A stretch of DNA of 64,000 bases from positions 248,001-312,000 of the forward strand of contig NZ_KB905695.1 of assembly GCF_000380985.1 (NCBI RefSeq). Reading direction: 5' to 3'. A program made the translations under genes and the position numbers. The stretch is from Proteiniphilum acetatigenes DSM 18083. GTDB taxonomy: Bacteria > Bacteroidota > Bacteroidia > Bacteroidales > Dysgonomonadaceae. Shown one piece after another: positions 27,006 to 34,622 of the stretch; the first letter of the stretch is position 1, and the number at the start of each line of letters is the position of its first letter. The notes below the pieces were generated by a model. It ran no database searches, was not told the origin of the DNA, and saw nothing but the letters and a program-made list of their open reading frames with translations.

Positions 27006-28094
27006 CTACAGTGTTCCTTTCGTACTGGGTATACCTTCTGTTCCATCTCGCTTTACTGCCATCTTTATTGCCCGGGCAAAGGCTTTAAAGATAGATTCGA
27101 TCTTGTGATGCTCATTGTCGCCTTCCGCTTTAATATTGAGATTGCAGCGGGCGTTGTCACTGAACGATTTGAAGAAGTGCATGAACATTTCTGTGGGAAG
27201 ATCACCTACGAATTCGCGTTTAAATTCCGCTTCCCATACTAACCAGGGGCGTCCTCCGAAATCAATAGCCACTTGTGCCAGGCAATCATCCATCGGTAAC
27301 AGGAAACCATACCGTTCCACTCCCTTCTTTTTGCCCAGCGCCTGTATAAAAGCTTCTCCCAGGGCGATTCCCGTATCTTCTACCGTGTGATGCTCATCCA
27401 CCTGCAGATCACCTTTGACGCGAATGGTAAGGTCGATATTGCCGTGGCGGGAGATCTGGTGAAGCATATGGTCGAAGAATCCCAATCCGGTTGAGATATC
27501 GCTTTTCCCTTTGCCGTCAAGGTTCACCTCGACGAAGATGTCGGTCTCGGAAGTCTTTCTGTGTACTTTCCCTCTGCGTGGCTCCTCTTTCAGAAACTGA
27601 TAGATCTCTCCCCAGTCTGTAGTACACAGTGTGACTCCCGGATATGAATTATTATTCAGTAAAATAGATTTACAATTCATATTTTCAGCAAGTTGTACAT
27701 CTGTTATCCGGTCTCCTATTACATAAGAATGCTCCAGATCGTATACTCCTCTCATATAATGGGTGAGCATACCGATACCGGGCTTTCGGGTAGGTAGGTT
27801 TTCGTGGGGAAAAGATCGGTCGATCAGTACTTCACTGAAATGTACTCCCTCATTTTCAAAAGCCTTGATGACTTTGTTCTGTACCGGCCAGAAAGTCTCT
27901 TCGGGAAATGAGGGAGTACCCAACCCGTCCTGGTTGGTAACCATCACCAATTCGTATTCCAATTCGCCGGCAATACGGGAGAGGTTCCGGAATACCTTCG
28001 GATAAAATTCCAGTTTTTCCAGGCTGTCGATCTGTTCATCCTCAGGTTCTATGATCAACGTCCCGTCACGGTCGATAAATAATACTTTTTTCAT
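27006..28094 (-). CDS. hisB: bifunctional histidinol-phosphatase / imidazoleglycerol-phosphate dehydratase
   Basis: A 362-residue fusion like that of E. coli. The N-terminal HAD phosphatase (1-165) starts [11 protein letters not shown] (nucleophile Asp) and has [10 protein letters not shown] and the acidic motif [11 protein letters not shown]. The dehydratase half (about 175-362) has the two metal-binding repeats [13 protein letters not shown] and [15 protein letters not shown], and near the end [10 protein letters not shown]. Both activities look intact. Confidence 0.97.
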   Translation of the reverse strand: MKKVLFIDRDGTLIIEPEDEQIDSLEKLEFYPKVFRNLSRIAGELEYELVMVTNQDGLGTPSFPEETFWPVQNKVIKAFENEGVHFSEVLIDRSFPHENLPTRKPGIGMLTHYMRGVYDLEHSYVIGDRITDVQLAENMNCKSILLNNNSYPGVTLCTTDWGEIYQFLKEEPRRGKVHRKTSETDIFVEVNLDGKGKSDISTGLGFFDHMLHQISRHGNIDLTIRVKGDLQVDEHHTVEDTGIALGEAFIQALGKKKGVERYGFLLPMDDCLAQVAIDFGGRPWLVWEAEFKREFVGDLPTEMFMHFFKSFSDNARCNLNIKAEGDNEHHKIESIFKAFARAIKMAVKRDGTEGIPSTKGTL

Positions 28095-28107
28095 ATATTT
28101 TGCACTA

Positions 28108-28221
28108 AGAAGTTTAGAAATTAGAAGTCAAGAAGTCCAAGAAGTCAAGAAGGGGAGAAATTTAGAAGTCCGCAGCAACGAAAACAACAATTAGTAATTA
28201 GTAATTGATAATTCTCCATTC
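28108..28221. repeat. low-complexity repeat text in the hisC-hisB gap
   Basis: Tandem variants of GAAGTCCAAGAAGTCAAGAAG, then AATTAGTAATTAGTAATTG words, fill the gap. The core word also appears near 62745. Confidence 0.55.
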
Positions 28222-29238
28222 TTAATTATAATTTTTCAATTCGTTTATCAGCATCCGGTTTTCTTCCGGTGTACCGACTGTGATACGGAGACAATTGCGG
28301 ATGACAGTACTACGATTTCTGACAATCACCTTTTTCCCGACCAGATATCGATAGATCGCATTGGCTTCCGTCACTTCTACCAGCAGGAAATTGGCATCGG
28401 AAGGATAGACATGATGTACCATGGACAAACCTTTCAACTCTTTTTCCAGCAATGTACGTTGCTCCAGAATGATGGAGAGTTGCCGCTCAAATTCAAGAGG
28501 ATTAGATAACGCTCTGAGCGCTTCTGCCTGATTCAGTGAACTTACATTGTAGGGAGGTTTTGTTTTGTCCATCAATGTGATGATGTCAGCGCTTGCATAG
28601 GCTACACCTACACGTGCCCCAGCCAATCCCCATGCTTTACTGAAAGTCTGCATCACAATCAGATTGGGATAATCGGGTAATTTTTCGAGAAAGCTGTTGC
28701 CGCCACTGAAGTCGATATAGGCCTCATCGACTACCACGATCCCGCAGAACTCCTGAAGCAGTCGTTCTACATTTTGAAGACTGTTCCCTGTAGGATTATT
28801 TGGAGAGCAGACGAAGATACATTGTGCCTGAAGAGATAGTATTTTATCGATGTCTAATTTGAATTGATCGGTCAGCGGCACCCGGAGCACTTCCACGTTG
28901 TTGATATTGGCTGATACCTCATACATACCGTAAGTAGGGGGACAGATGATTACACGATCCTGTTGCGGTTCGCAGAAGATACGGTAAATCAGGTCGATTG
29001 CCTCATCGCTTCCGTTCCCGATGAAGATGTTCTCCACCGGGATCTGTTTTCTTTCGGAGAGGGCTTTTTTTAGCAGGCGCTGATGAGGGTCGGGGTAACG
29101 ATTCCTTTGTCCGAACGGATTTTCGTTAGCATCGAGGAAGATACCTTCATCACCCGTGAATTCATCTCGTGCACTGGAGTAGGGGTGTAATGCCCGGATA
29201 TTGGGGCGTACCAGCGATTCCAGATCAAATTTCTCCAT
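28222..29238 (-). CDS. hisC: histidinol-phosphate aminotransferase
   Basis: A 338-residue PLP-dependent class I/II aminotransferase. It has the substrate segment LDANENPFG, the cofactor region GNGSDEAIDL, SPNNPTGN, VVDEAYIDFSG and the PLP lysine in TFSKAWGLAGARVG near residue 200. The start overlaps the end of hisD by 14 bases, so translation is probably coupled. Confidence 0.97.
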   Translation of the reverse strand: MEKFDLESLVRPNIRALHPYSSARDEFTGDEGIFLDANENPFGQRNRYPDPHQRLLKKALSERKQIPVENIFIGNGSDEAIDLIYRIFCEPQQDRVIICPPTYGMYEVSANINNVEVLRVPLTDQFKLDIDKILSLQAQCIFVCSPNNPTGNSLQNVERLLQEFCGIVVVDEAYIDFSGGNSFLEKLPDYPNLIVMQTFSKAWGLAGARVGVAYASADIITLMDKTKPPYNVSSLNQAEALRALSNPLEFERQLSIILEQRTLLEKELKGLSMVHHVYPSDANFLLVEVTEANAIYRYLVGKKVIVRNRSTVIRNCLRITVGTPEENRMLINELKNYN

Positions 29239-30673
29239 TTTCGTCTTCTTGTTGTTCTTTTTGAGTCAGCTCTTCTGCATCGTACCGCTCTGTTTGTGAT
29301 GATGCTTGAGATTCCTCTTGTTGTATTTGTTGTTCTTGTTCCTGATCTTGCCCTTGCTCCTGCGTGTAACCTGTCATCGCTATCTGCCTTGCCTTTACCG
29401 CTCCCAGACGAAGAGTCATGGCATTCTTGTGGGCAATGAGTTGTTCCTCTTCAGCCATGATCTCCACTGTATTACCGATGCTTATCACTCCCTCCTCGGT
29501 AAGTTGTTGGAAGGTGATCTTTTTAACGAAACTGTCGAGTGATACACCACTGTAAGCCGCTGCATGTCCGCCTGTAGGGAGGGTGTGATTGGTTCCGCTG
29601 GCGTAATCGCCGGCACTCTCACAACTATAATGTCCGAGGAATACGGAACCGGCTGTGGTGACATCCCGGCTTAATAGTACCGGGTTTTCGGTAGCCAGGA
29701 TAAGGTGTTCCGGAGCATAGAAATTACTGAAATCGATACATTCATCCAAATCTTTGAAGAAGATTGCCTTGCTGTTTTTAAGAGCCTGTGATGCAATTTC
29801 TTTCCTTGGCAGGTTTTCCAGTTGGATATCAAGCTCTTTATTGACCGCTTTGATTACCTTTTTATTGTCTGAAAGCAGGATCACCTGGCTATCTGGTCCG
29901 TGTTCGGCTTGTGACAATAGGTCTGCAGCTACGAATGCCGGGTTGGAAGTGTCGTCGGCAATCACCAGAAGTTCACTTGGGCCAGCCGGCATATCGATAG
30001 CCGTACCATAATACTGGGCTGACCGTTTGGCAGCCATTACGTACTGGTTGCCCGGGCCGAATATTTTATCAACCTTTGGAATACTTTCCGTACCGAAAGC
30101 CATTGCTCCGATAGCCTGGATCCCTCCTACAGCAAATATTTTCGTCACTCCCGTCAGTACGGCGGCATAGAGTATGGCAGGATGGATTTTCCCTTCCTCG
30201 TTAGGAGGCGTGCATAATATTATCTCGCTACATCCGGCAATTTTTGCAGGTACCGTGAGCATCAGTACTGTGGAAAAGAGTGGGGCAGTGCCGCCGGGTA
30301 CATAGATACCTATCCGGGAGATTGGACGCGATTCACGCCAGCAGAGCACGCCGGGAGCGGTCTCCACTTTACATATCTCTTCCTGCTGTGAACGGTGAAA
30401 GGTTTCTATATTCTTTCGTGCCAGTCCGATAGCCTGTTTTAGCCGTTCGGGCACTAATCCCGCCGCCTGTTCAATGGTCTCACGATCCACTTCCAATGTC
30501 TCCTGAGCAGGCCAGTCGAATTGACGGCTATAGGTGAGTACTGCCTTATCTCCTTTTCGGTGGATATTGTAAAATATCTTTTCCACAATATTCATCAACT
30601 TCCGCTGCCTGATCATAGGGCGTTCGGCCAGTTTCTTCCTTTTGCTTTGCGAAGGGTTTGAAATCGTTTTCAT
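29225..30673 (-). CDS. hisD: histidinol dehydrogenase with a Gln/Glu-rich C-terminal tail
   Basis: The enzyme oxidises histidinol to histidine in the last two steps. Core motifs are present: YVPGGTAPLFSTVLM, GPGNQYVMAAKR, DMPAGPSELLVIAD, the zinc-site segment LLSQAEHGPDSQ and the catalytic Glu-His in YAPEHLI. The core ends near residue 435. Beyond it lie 47 residues not normal for HisD, with 14 Gln and 12 Glu (starting YTQEQGQDQEQEQQ), encoded by a CAA/GAA-rich stretch at 29228-29368. The tail overlaps the hisC start. Confidence 0.95.
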   Translation of the reverse strand: MKTISNPSQSKRKKLAERPMIRQRKLMNIVEKIFYNIHRKGDKAVLTYSRQFDWPAQETLEVDRETIEQAAGLVPERLKQAIGLARKNIETFHRSQQEEICKVETAPGVLCWRESRPISRIGIYVPGGTAPLFSTVLMLTVPAKIAGCSEIILCTPPNEEGKIHPAILYAAVLTGVTKIFAVGGIQAIGAMAFGTESIPKVDKIFGPGNQYVMAAKRSAQYYGTAIDMPAGPSELLVIADDTSNPAFVAADLLSQAEHGPDSQVILLSDNKKVIKAVNKELDIQLENLPRKEIASQALKNSKAIFFKDLDECIDFSNFYAPEHLILATENPVLLSRDVTTAGSVFLGHYSCESAGDYASGTNHTLPTGGHAAAYSGVSLDSFVKKITFQQLTEEGVISIGNTVEIMAEEEQLIAHKNAMTLRLGAVKARQIAMTGYTQEQGQDQEQEQQIQQEESQASSQTERYDAEELTQKEQQEDENGEI

Positions 30674-30675
30674 TA

Positions 30676-30747
30676 TAACTGATTTATTGATTTACTGATT
30701 TGAAGATCAATTGGCACATCATCACATCATCGAATTATCACATCAAT
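30676..30747. repeat. low-complexity repeat text in the hisG-hisD gap
   Basis: TGATTTATTGATTTACTGATTTG words, then CACATCATCACATCATCG words, fill the gap. No gene is seen. Confidence 0.45.
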
Positions 30748-31605
30748 TCAGAGGATCATCTTCTCAATAGGCACTACAAGGATTCCTTCGGCACCCAGGC
30801 GCTTTAATTCATCGATGATTTCCCAGAAATCGTCGTCATGAATCACGGAGTGGACACTGCTCCAACCTTTGTCGGCCAGCGGAAGGATACTGGGAGAACG
30901 CATGCCGGGTAATAATTTCACAATATCGGGGATGACCTCGTTGGGTGCATTAAGCAAAACGTATTTTTTACCGCGTCCGTTTTTGTAAGCCTTTATACGG
31001 AATAACAACCGCTCCAGCAGTTCGGTTTTGGCAGTCGAAAGGTTTTTGTTACCAATGAGTACAGCCTGGCTTTTGATGATTGCTTCCGCTTCCTTCAACC
31101 CGTTCATGATGAGGGTACTTCCGGTACTTACTATATCGAAGATGGCATCAGCAAGGCCGATTCCGGTAGCAATCTCCACACTTCCCCCCAGTTCTTCAAT
31201 CTTCACATCCATTCCTTTCTCCCGGAAAAATTTTTTCAGTATCCTGGGATAGCTTGTCGCTATTCGTTTACCATTGAAATAATCGAGTCCCGTGTAAACT
31301 TCATCTTTCGGAATGGCGAGAGAAAGGCGACAGTTTCCGAAACCCAGTTTTTCGATCTCTATTACATCCTTTTCTTTTTCCCATACCTCGTTTTGCCCCA
31401 GGATACCGATATCTGCTACGCCTTGTTCTACATATTGCGGGATATCGTCATCCCGCAGAAAGAGGATCTCCATAGGGAAGTTGTGTGCTTCTGTTCTCAG
31501 TTTGCGGTTGCCGTTGGAGACATTGATGCCGCACTCCGTGAGCAGGTCGAGGGATTTTTCGCTTAACCGTCCGCTTTTTTGAATAGCGATTTTAATTTTT
31601 TCCAT
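30748..31605 (-). CDS. hisG: ATP phosphoribosyltransferase (long, HisG-L type)
   Basis: The 285-residue first enzyme of histidine synthesis. The catalytic core includes IAIQKSGRLSEKSLDLL at the start, DIGILGQNEV, and the PRPP loop DIVSTGSTLIMNGLKEAE near residue 160. The last 75 residues form the regulatory ACT-like domain (SPSILPLADKGWSSVHSVI), which marks the long, histidine-feedback-inhibited form with no HisZ partner. It is the first structural gene, 53 bases after the leader terminator. Confidence 0.97.
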   Translation of the reverse strand: MEKIKIAIQKSGRLSEKSLDLLTECGINVSNGNRKLRTEAHNFPMEILFLRDDDIPQYVEQGVADIGILGQNEVWEKEKDVIEIEKLGFGNCRLSLAIPKDEVYTGLDYFNGKRIATSYPRILKKFFREKGMDVKIEELGGSVEIATGIGLADAIFDIVSTGSTLIMNGLKEAEAIIKSQAVLIGNKNLSTAKTELLERLLFRIKAYKNGRGKKYVLLNAPNEVIPDIVKLLPGMRSPSILPLADKGWSSVHSVIHDDDFWEIIDELKRLGAEGILVVPIEKMIL

Positions 31606-31657
31606 TCTTTATTCACTTTACTCAATCGTCCCGGATATGTCCGATTGGATGTTAAAC

Positions 31658-31690
31658 AAAAAACCCGCCTGAGTTCCTTCAGACGGGTTT
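31658..31690 (-). terminator. attenuator terminator of the his operon
   Basis: On the minus strand AAACCCGTCTGA (31690-31679) pairs with TCAGGCGGGTTT (31672-31661) over 12 bases with one G-U, around the loop AGGAAC, and runs into TTTTTT. It lies between the leader ORF and hisG. Confidence 0.93.
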
Positions 31691-31726
31691 ATGCATATAT
31701 GCTTTTTCTGTTCGTACATACCAACC

Positions 31727-31783
31727 TCAACTCGCCTGATTGCAAGTATGAAAATGATGATGATGGAACAAGTTTGCTTTCAT
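31727..31783 (-). CDS. hisL: his operon leader peptide
   Basis: A minus-strand 18-codon ORF, MKANLFHHHHFHTCNQAS, starts at the ATG 31783-31781 and stops at TGA 31729-31727. Five of its 18 codons are His, four in a row plus one two codons later (31748-31765). It lies between a promoter box (31803-31810) and an intrinsic terminator (31658-31690), with hisG after that. This is the arrangement of ribosome-mediated attenuation: scarcity of charged tRNA-His stalls translation on the His run and should favour the antiterminator. The ORF is too short for routine gene calling. Confidence 0.92.
   Translation of the reverse strand: MKANLFHHHHFHTCNQAS
31729..31739 (-). promoter_or_regulatory. antiterminator segment of the his leader
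   Basis: TCAGGCGAGTT, covering the last codons and first stop bases of the leader ORF, can pair with the terminator's 5' arm AACCCGTCTGA at 31679-31689 (10 of 11 positions, one G-U). A ribosome at the stop codon would mask it, while a ribosome stalled on the His codons would leave it free. Confidence 0.8.
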
Positions 31784-31802
31784 TTTTATTATTTTGATGG
31801 GA

Positions 31803-31810
31803 CAAAGATA
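31803..31810 (-). promoter_or_regulatory. -7 promoter box of the his operon
   Basis: The minus strand reads TATCTTTG, fitting TAnnTTTG, with the leader ATG about 20 bases downstream. The upstream TTG is 16 bases away, shorter than the usual spacing. Confidence 0.65.
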
Positions 31811-31860
31811 ATGAAATTATTTAAAACAACCCATAATAAGGAGTATTTTTTAGCAGTACT

Positions 31861-31962
31861 CTATTCTTGATAGGATCTCGATTTTACTTCAGGAAGTTTC
31901 TTGTAATAACTTTTCATCGATTTATAGAAATAATAGGCTCGAATAACAGAATCAGATATCAT
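31861..31962 (-). CDS. possible small ORF overlapping the AraC-type gene's end
   Basis: A 33-codon frame, MISDSVIRAYYFYKSM..., starts at an ATG that overlaps the stop region of the gene before it. It ends at the TAG 31863-31861. The composition is protein-like, but no family is recognised. It could equally be chance. Confidence 0.2.
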   Translation of the reverse strand: MISDSVIRAYYFYKSMKSYYKKLPEVKSRSYQE

Positions 31963-32428
31963 TTGATGATCTGCCTTTTTGAGGTGTAGTACCGAATCTC
32001 TTTTTGTAAACACCTACCAAATGAGATACTGTTTTGAAGTTATACATTCTGGATATTTCAGTAATACTTAAATCGGAGCTGAGTACCAGAGACTGTATCT
32101 CTTCCATTTTGTGGTCCAGCATCCATTGATAGGGTGCTTCGCCGAAATATTTCTTGAAATGGCGTGTAAATGTCCTTAAACAGTCGTAGTGGCACAGTTT
32201 TGCTAGTTCGGACACAGTTTTTGCCGATAAATAGTTCTGTAACACACTATCCTCAAACTGTTTTGATTTTGACGTGCGCGGAATCAACTTTACAAGAACA
32301 ATTTCATTATCGGGTGATGGAGTTACCCTGCTTTTCAGCCCGTCCGAGAAAGTAAATGTACACGATGCCACGTCCGTCAGCAAATATTTGCGTACTTCAT
32401 CTTTTCTTTTTTTTGTGTTAACACTCAT
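31952..32428 (-). CDS. AraC-type helix-turn-helix protein
   Basis: A 158-residue protein whose C-terminal two thirds is an AraC DNA-binding domain: YLSAKTVSELAKLCHYDCLRTFTRHFKKYFGEAPYQW is the first HTH with its bridging segment, and LSITEISRMYNFKTVSHLVGVYKKRFGTTPQ the second. The N-terminal 65 residues are too short for the usual cupin sensor and resemble a small DUF-type domain common in Bacteroidetes. Targets are not evident. It faces away from the TPR/LuxR gene only by distance, as both are on the minus strand. Confidence 0.8.
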   Translation of the reverse strand: MSVNTKKRKDEVRKYLLTDVASCTFTFSDGLKSRVTPSPDNEIVLVKLIPRTSKSKQFEDSVLQNYLSAKTVSELAKLCHYDCLRTFTRHFKKYFGEAPYQWMLDHKMEEIQSLVLSSDLSITEISRMYNFKTVSHLVGVYKKRFGTTPQKGRSSNDI

Positions 32429-32538
32429 ATAATACTTTTAAAAAAGTTTCTGTCTATACTTTCGAATCCGGATGTAATTCAATATTTCTGCATAGAATAA
32501 TATCTTTCCCCTATTTTGTATAAATGGTCTCGCTAAGA

Positions 32539-32558
32539 ACACTAATGTATTTTAGTGT
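32539..32558. repeat. perfect inverted repeat upstream of the AraC-type gene
   Basis: ACACTAA (32539-32545) and TTAGTGT (32552-32558) with a six-base spacer. It lies about 110 bases upstream of the regulator and may be an operator. The remaining part of the gap 32429-32752 holds the AAAAACAGATACCC copy at 32654-32667 and no gene. Confidence 0.4.
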
Positions 32559-32752
32559 ATCGATAAATAACCACAGAGTTCCTGTTTGTGCGTTATAGAA
32601 GAGGTTTTGAAATTAGAGCAGGCAAATATATTCTAAAAAAGAATTTTACTAAAAAAAACAGATACCCATTAGATACCTGTTTTAGCGAAAATATTATCTG
32701 ATTCTTATGTGGAGACGGTTTTTGTGGTTATTAAGCTTTTTGTATGTGCCTG

Positions 32753-34216
32753 TTAAATAACTTCATTCAACCATATAGCTATATCTATGTCGGAGGGGAT
32801 ATCTAATTTTTTGCGCAGGCTGTTTTTTCGGTTTTGGATGGTTTTTACAGAACGATACATACTATCGGCAATTTCTTTGGTTGTAAATTGTAGGTAAATA
32901 AGTGCGCACAGATGCAGTTCGCTCGGTTGTATTTTAGGGTTGATAGCCAGAAGTGAAGTCGTAAACCGGGGGTAAGCCTCCTGGAATTTAATCATGAAGG
33001 TAGGGTCATTTTTTTTAACCAGTTCGATAATTTCATCAAGCGATTTATTCAATCTTATTTTAAGCTTTTCTGTCTCTTGTTCTCTAATCTTGTATATCTC
33101 CATCTCATGTGCTTCTTTTCTTATATATTTTACCTTATATTGCCTCACAAACCACCATGTGAAAATTATTAGAAGCAAGAAAAGAGGGATAATCACTCTC
33201 AGAATAATGAAATATCTTTTCTGCATCTGTGTTTTCTCTTCGTTTGTCAATAGGGTGAGCACTTTTTGGGTAGATTTGAGTTTTTCTTCGTTCAACTGAC
33301 CCTCTATAAGTAATTTCTTATTTTCATATTCATGAGCTGCGGTAGTATCACCCTGTGACGAATAGGCATTGGATATTTTTCCGTAGAGTTCCTTATATTC
33401 TCCTTTTAAACCGGTCTCTTCCAAATTGTCCAGGGCCTTGAAATAGTAGTATAATGCCGAATCGACCTCGTTCTTCTGAAAGTGCATATCTCCCCTATAG
33501 GCCCAGGTCCTTGAATGGTAAGAAAAGGTATATTTTTCTGCTAATTGTATCGCTTTGTCGAAATAAATTCCTGCAGAATCGTATTTTTGCTCTGCTACAT
33601 AGAATTTCCCTATGGTGGTAAATGAATTGATGAGGCTGGTATAGACAAAATCTTCATCCAATTCATTTAAAATCTTCATATTTTTTTGGACATAGAGGAG
33701 GGACGAGTCCGGACGGTCTGTTACGGCGTAGAAATGACTCAGGTTCTCGTAAGTGAGTGCCGTCAGAAACTCCCGTCGTTCGCGTTGTTTTATCTCTTTT
33801 ATATAAGAAAGCCCTTTCAGAAACTCTTTTTTTGCGCTTTCGTATAATCCCATATAGGTATAGATACGGGCTCTTATACGTATAAAATCAGATAATATCT
33901 GGGCATCTCCGTCCGCATATTCTTCACCTAGTAAGATGTATTCCAGAGATTTATTATAACTACCCGTATTGTACAACGCATTACTGATGAGATAATAAAC
34001 CCTTGCTATTCCCTTACGATAACCTACAGATTTAGCCGGATCAAGTGCTTCTAAAGCATACCGGAGGCTGGCTTCCGGATTTATTGCCCGATTGCTTTGG
34101 TAAGACAGTTCGAGAAGGCTGTCCACTTTGCGTACTTCGGTAGCCGGAGGGTCCTTTGGCGAGGAACAACCGGCAATAGCCAATAATGTCGCTGCAAACA
34201 GTATGACTCCTTTCAT
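32753..34216 (-). CDS. TPR-containing membrane regulator with LuxR-type HTH, lipoprotein signal
   Basis: The 487-residue protein starts with a lipoprotein-like signal (LLAIAGC, residues 10-17). Residues 30-315 are TPR-like helical repeats (for example LRYALEALDPAKSVGYRKG and SALYYYFKALDNLEETG). A single transmembrane helix follows at about 332-352 (ILRVIIPLFLLLIIFTWW), then a coiled-coil stretch. The C-terminus is a LuxR-type HTH, TTKEIADSMYRSVKTIQNRKNSLRKKLDIP. Such proteins are a Bacteroidetes class thought to link envelope signals to transcription without a kinase. Two exact copies of AAAAACAGATACCC flank the gene. Confidence 0.8.
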   Translation of the reverse strand: MKGVILFAATLLAIAGCSSPKDPPATEVRKVDSLLELSYQSNRAINPEASLRYALEALDPAKSVGYRKGIARVYYLISNALYNTGSYNKSLEYILLGEEYADGDAQILSDFIRIRARIYTYMGLYESAKKEFLKGLSYIKEIKQRERREFLTALTYENLSHFYAVTDRPDSSLLYVQKNMKILNELDEDFVYTSLINSFTTIGKFYVAEQKYDSAGIYFDKAIQLAEKYTFSYHSRTWAYRGDMHFQKNEVDSALYYYFKALDNLEETGLKGEYKELYGKISNAYSSQGDTTAAHEYENKKLLIEGQLNEEKLKSTQKVLTLLTNEEKTQMQKRYFIILRVIIPLFLLLIIFTWWFVRQYKVKYIRKEAHEMEIYKIREQETEKLKIRLNKSLDEIIELVKKNDPTFMIKFQEAYPRFTTSLLAINPKIQPSELHLCALIYLQFTTKEIADSMYRSVKTIQNRKNSLRKKLDIPSDIDIAIWLNEVI

Positions 34217-34333
34217 TTTTATTTAATTATCTTAACTGCTTCGGTTTTTACGAATATCGCTAATAGGGATTCAAAATGACAAAATTAAGAAATAAAGGGT
34301 ATTTATACTTTCTCCTGTGGGGAATAATGCAAC

Positions 34334-34347
34334 AAAAACAGATACCC
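34334..34347 (+). repeat. AAAAACAGATACCC, upstream copy
   Basis: This 14-base word is identical to the one at 32654-32667, on the other side of the TPR/LuxR gene. The rest of the gap 34217-34608 shows no gene I can support. Confidence 0.4.
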
Positions 34348-34608
34348 GTCATGTACCCGAGTTTGTAAAATAAACGGATATAGTATAGTTTACAGGTGAG
34401 ATTGGAGGCACAATCCTTGATAAGCCGAGATGACATAATATGGTTATAGGCGTTTTTTTATCCTTATATGGGAAAATGTCAACAGGATGACGATTTTCAA
34501 ATATATTAGTCAGTAGACAAACGGATCGCATGGTTATGTTTCATCCTAAAAATCCTCAAAAATGAGAGAAAAGCGGGCTTGATTATCCGTGGATGGCAAT
34601 TTTTTATG

Positions 34609-34616
34609 TAGATTTG
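34609..34616 (+). promoter_or_regulatory. -7 promoter box of the putative porin gene
   Basis: TAGATTTG fits TAnnTTTG. The porin ATG at 34623 lies only six bases after it, so the transcript would be nearly leaderless. Confidence 0.4.
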
Positions 34617-34622
34617 CATCCG

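Noticed and set aside
31579-31797. Plus-strand frame of 72 codons across the his leader
   Set aside because: It runs antisense to the leader peptide and terminator, and its composition follows from the reverse complement of the His run and repeats.
34349-34531. Minus-strand frame of 60 codons in the gap upstream of the porin gene
   Set aside because: No recognised family, no promoter or ribosome site, and codon composition is unconvincing.
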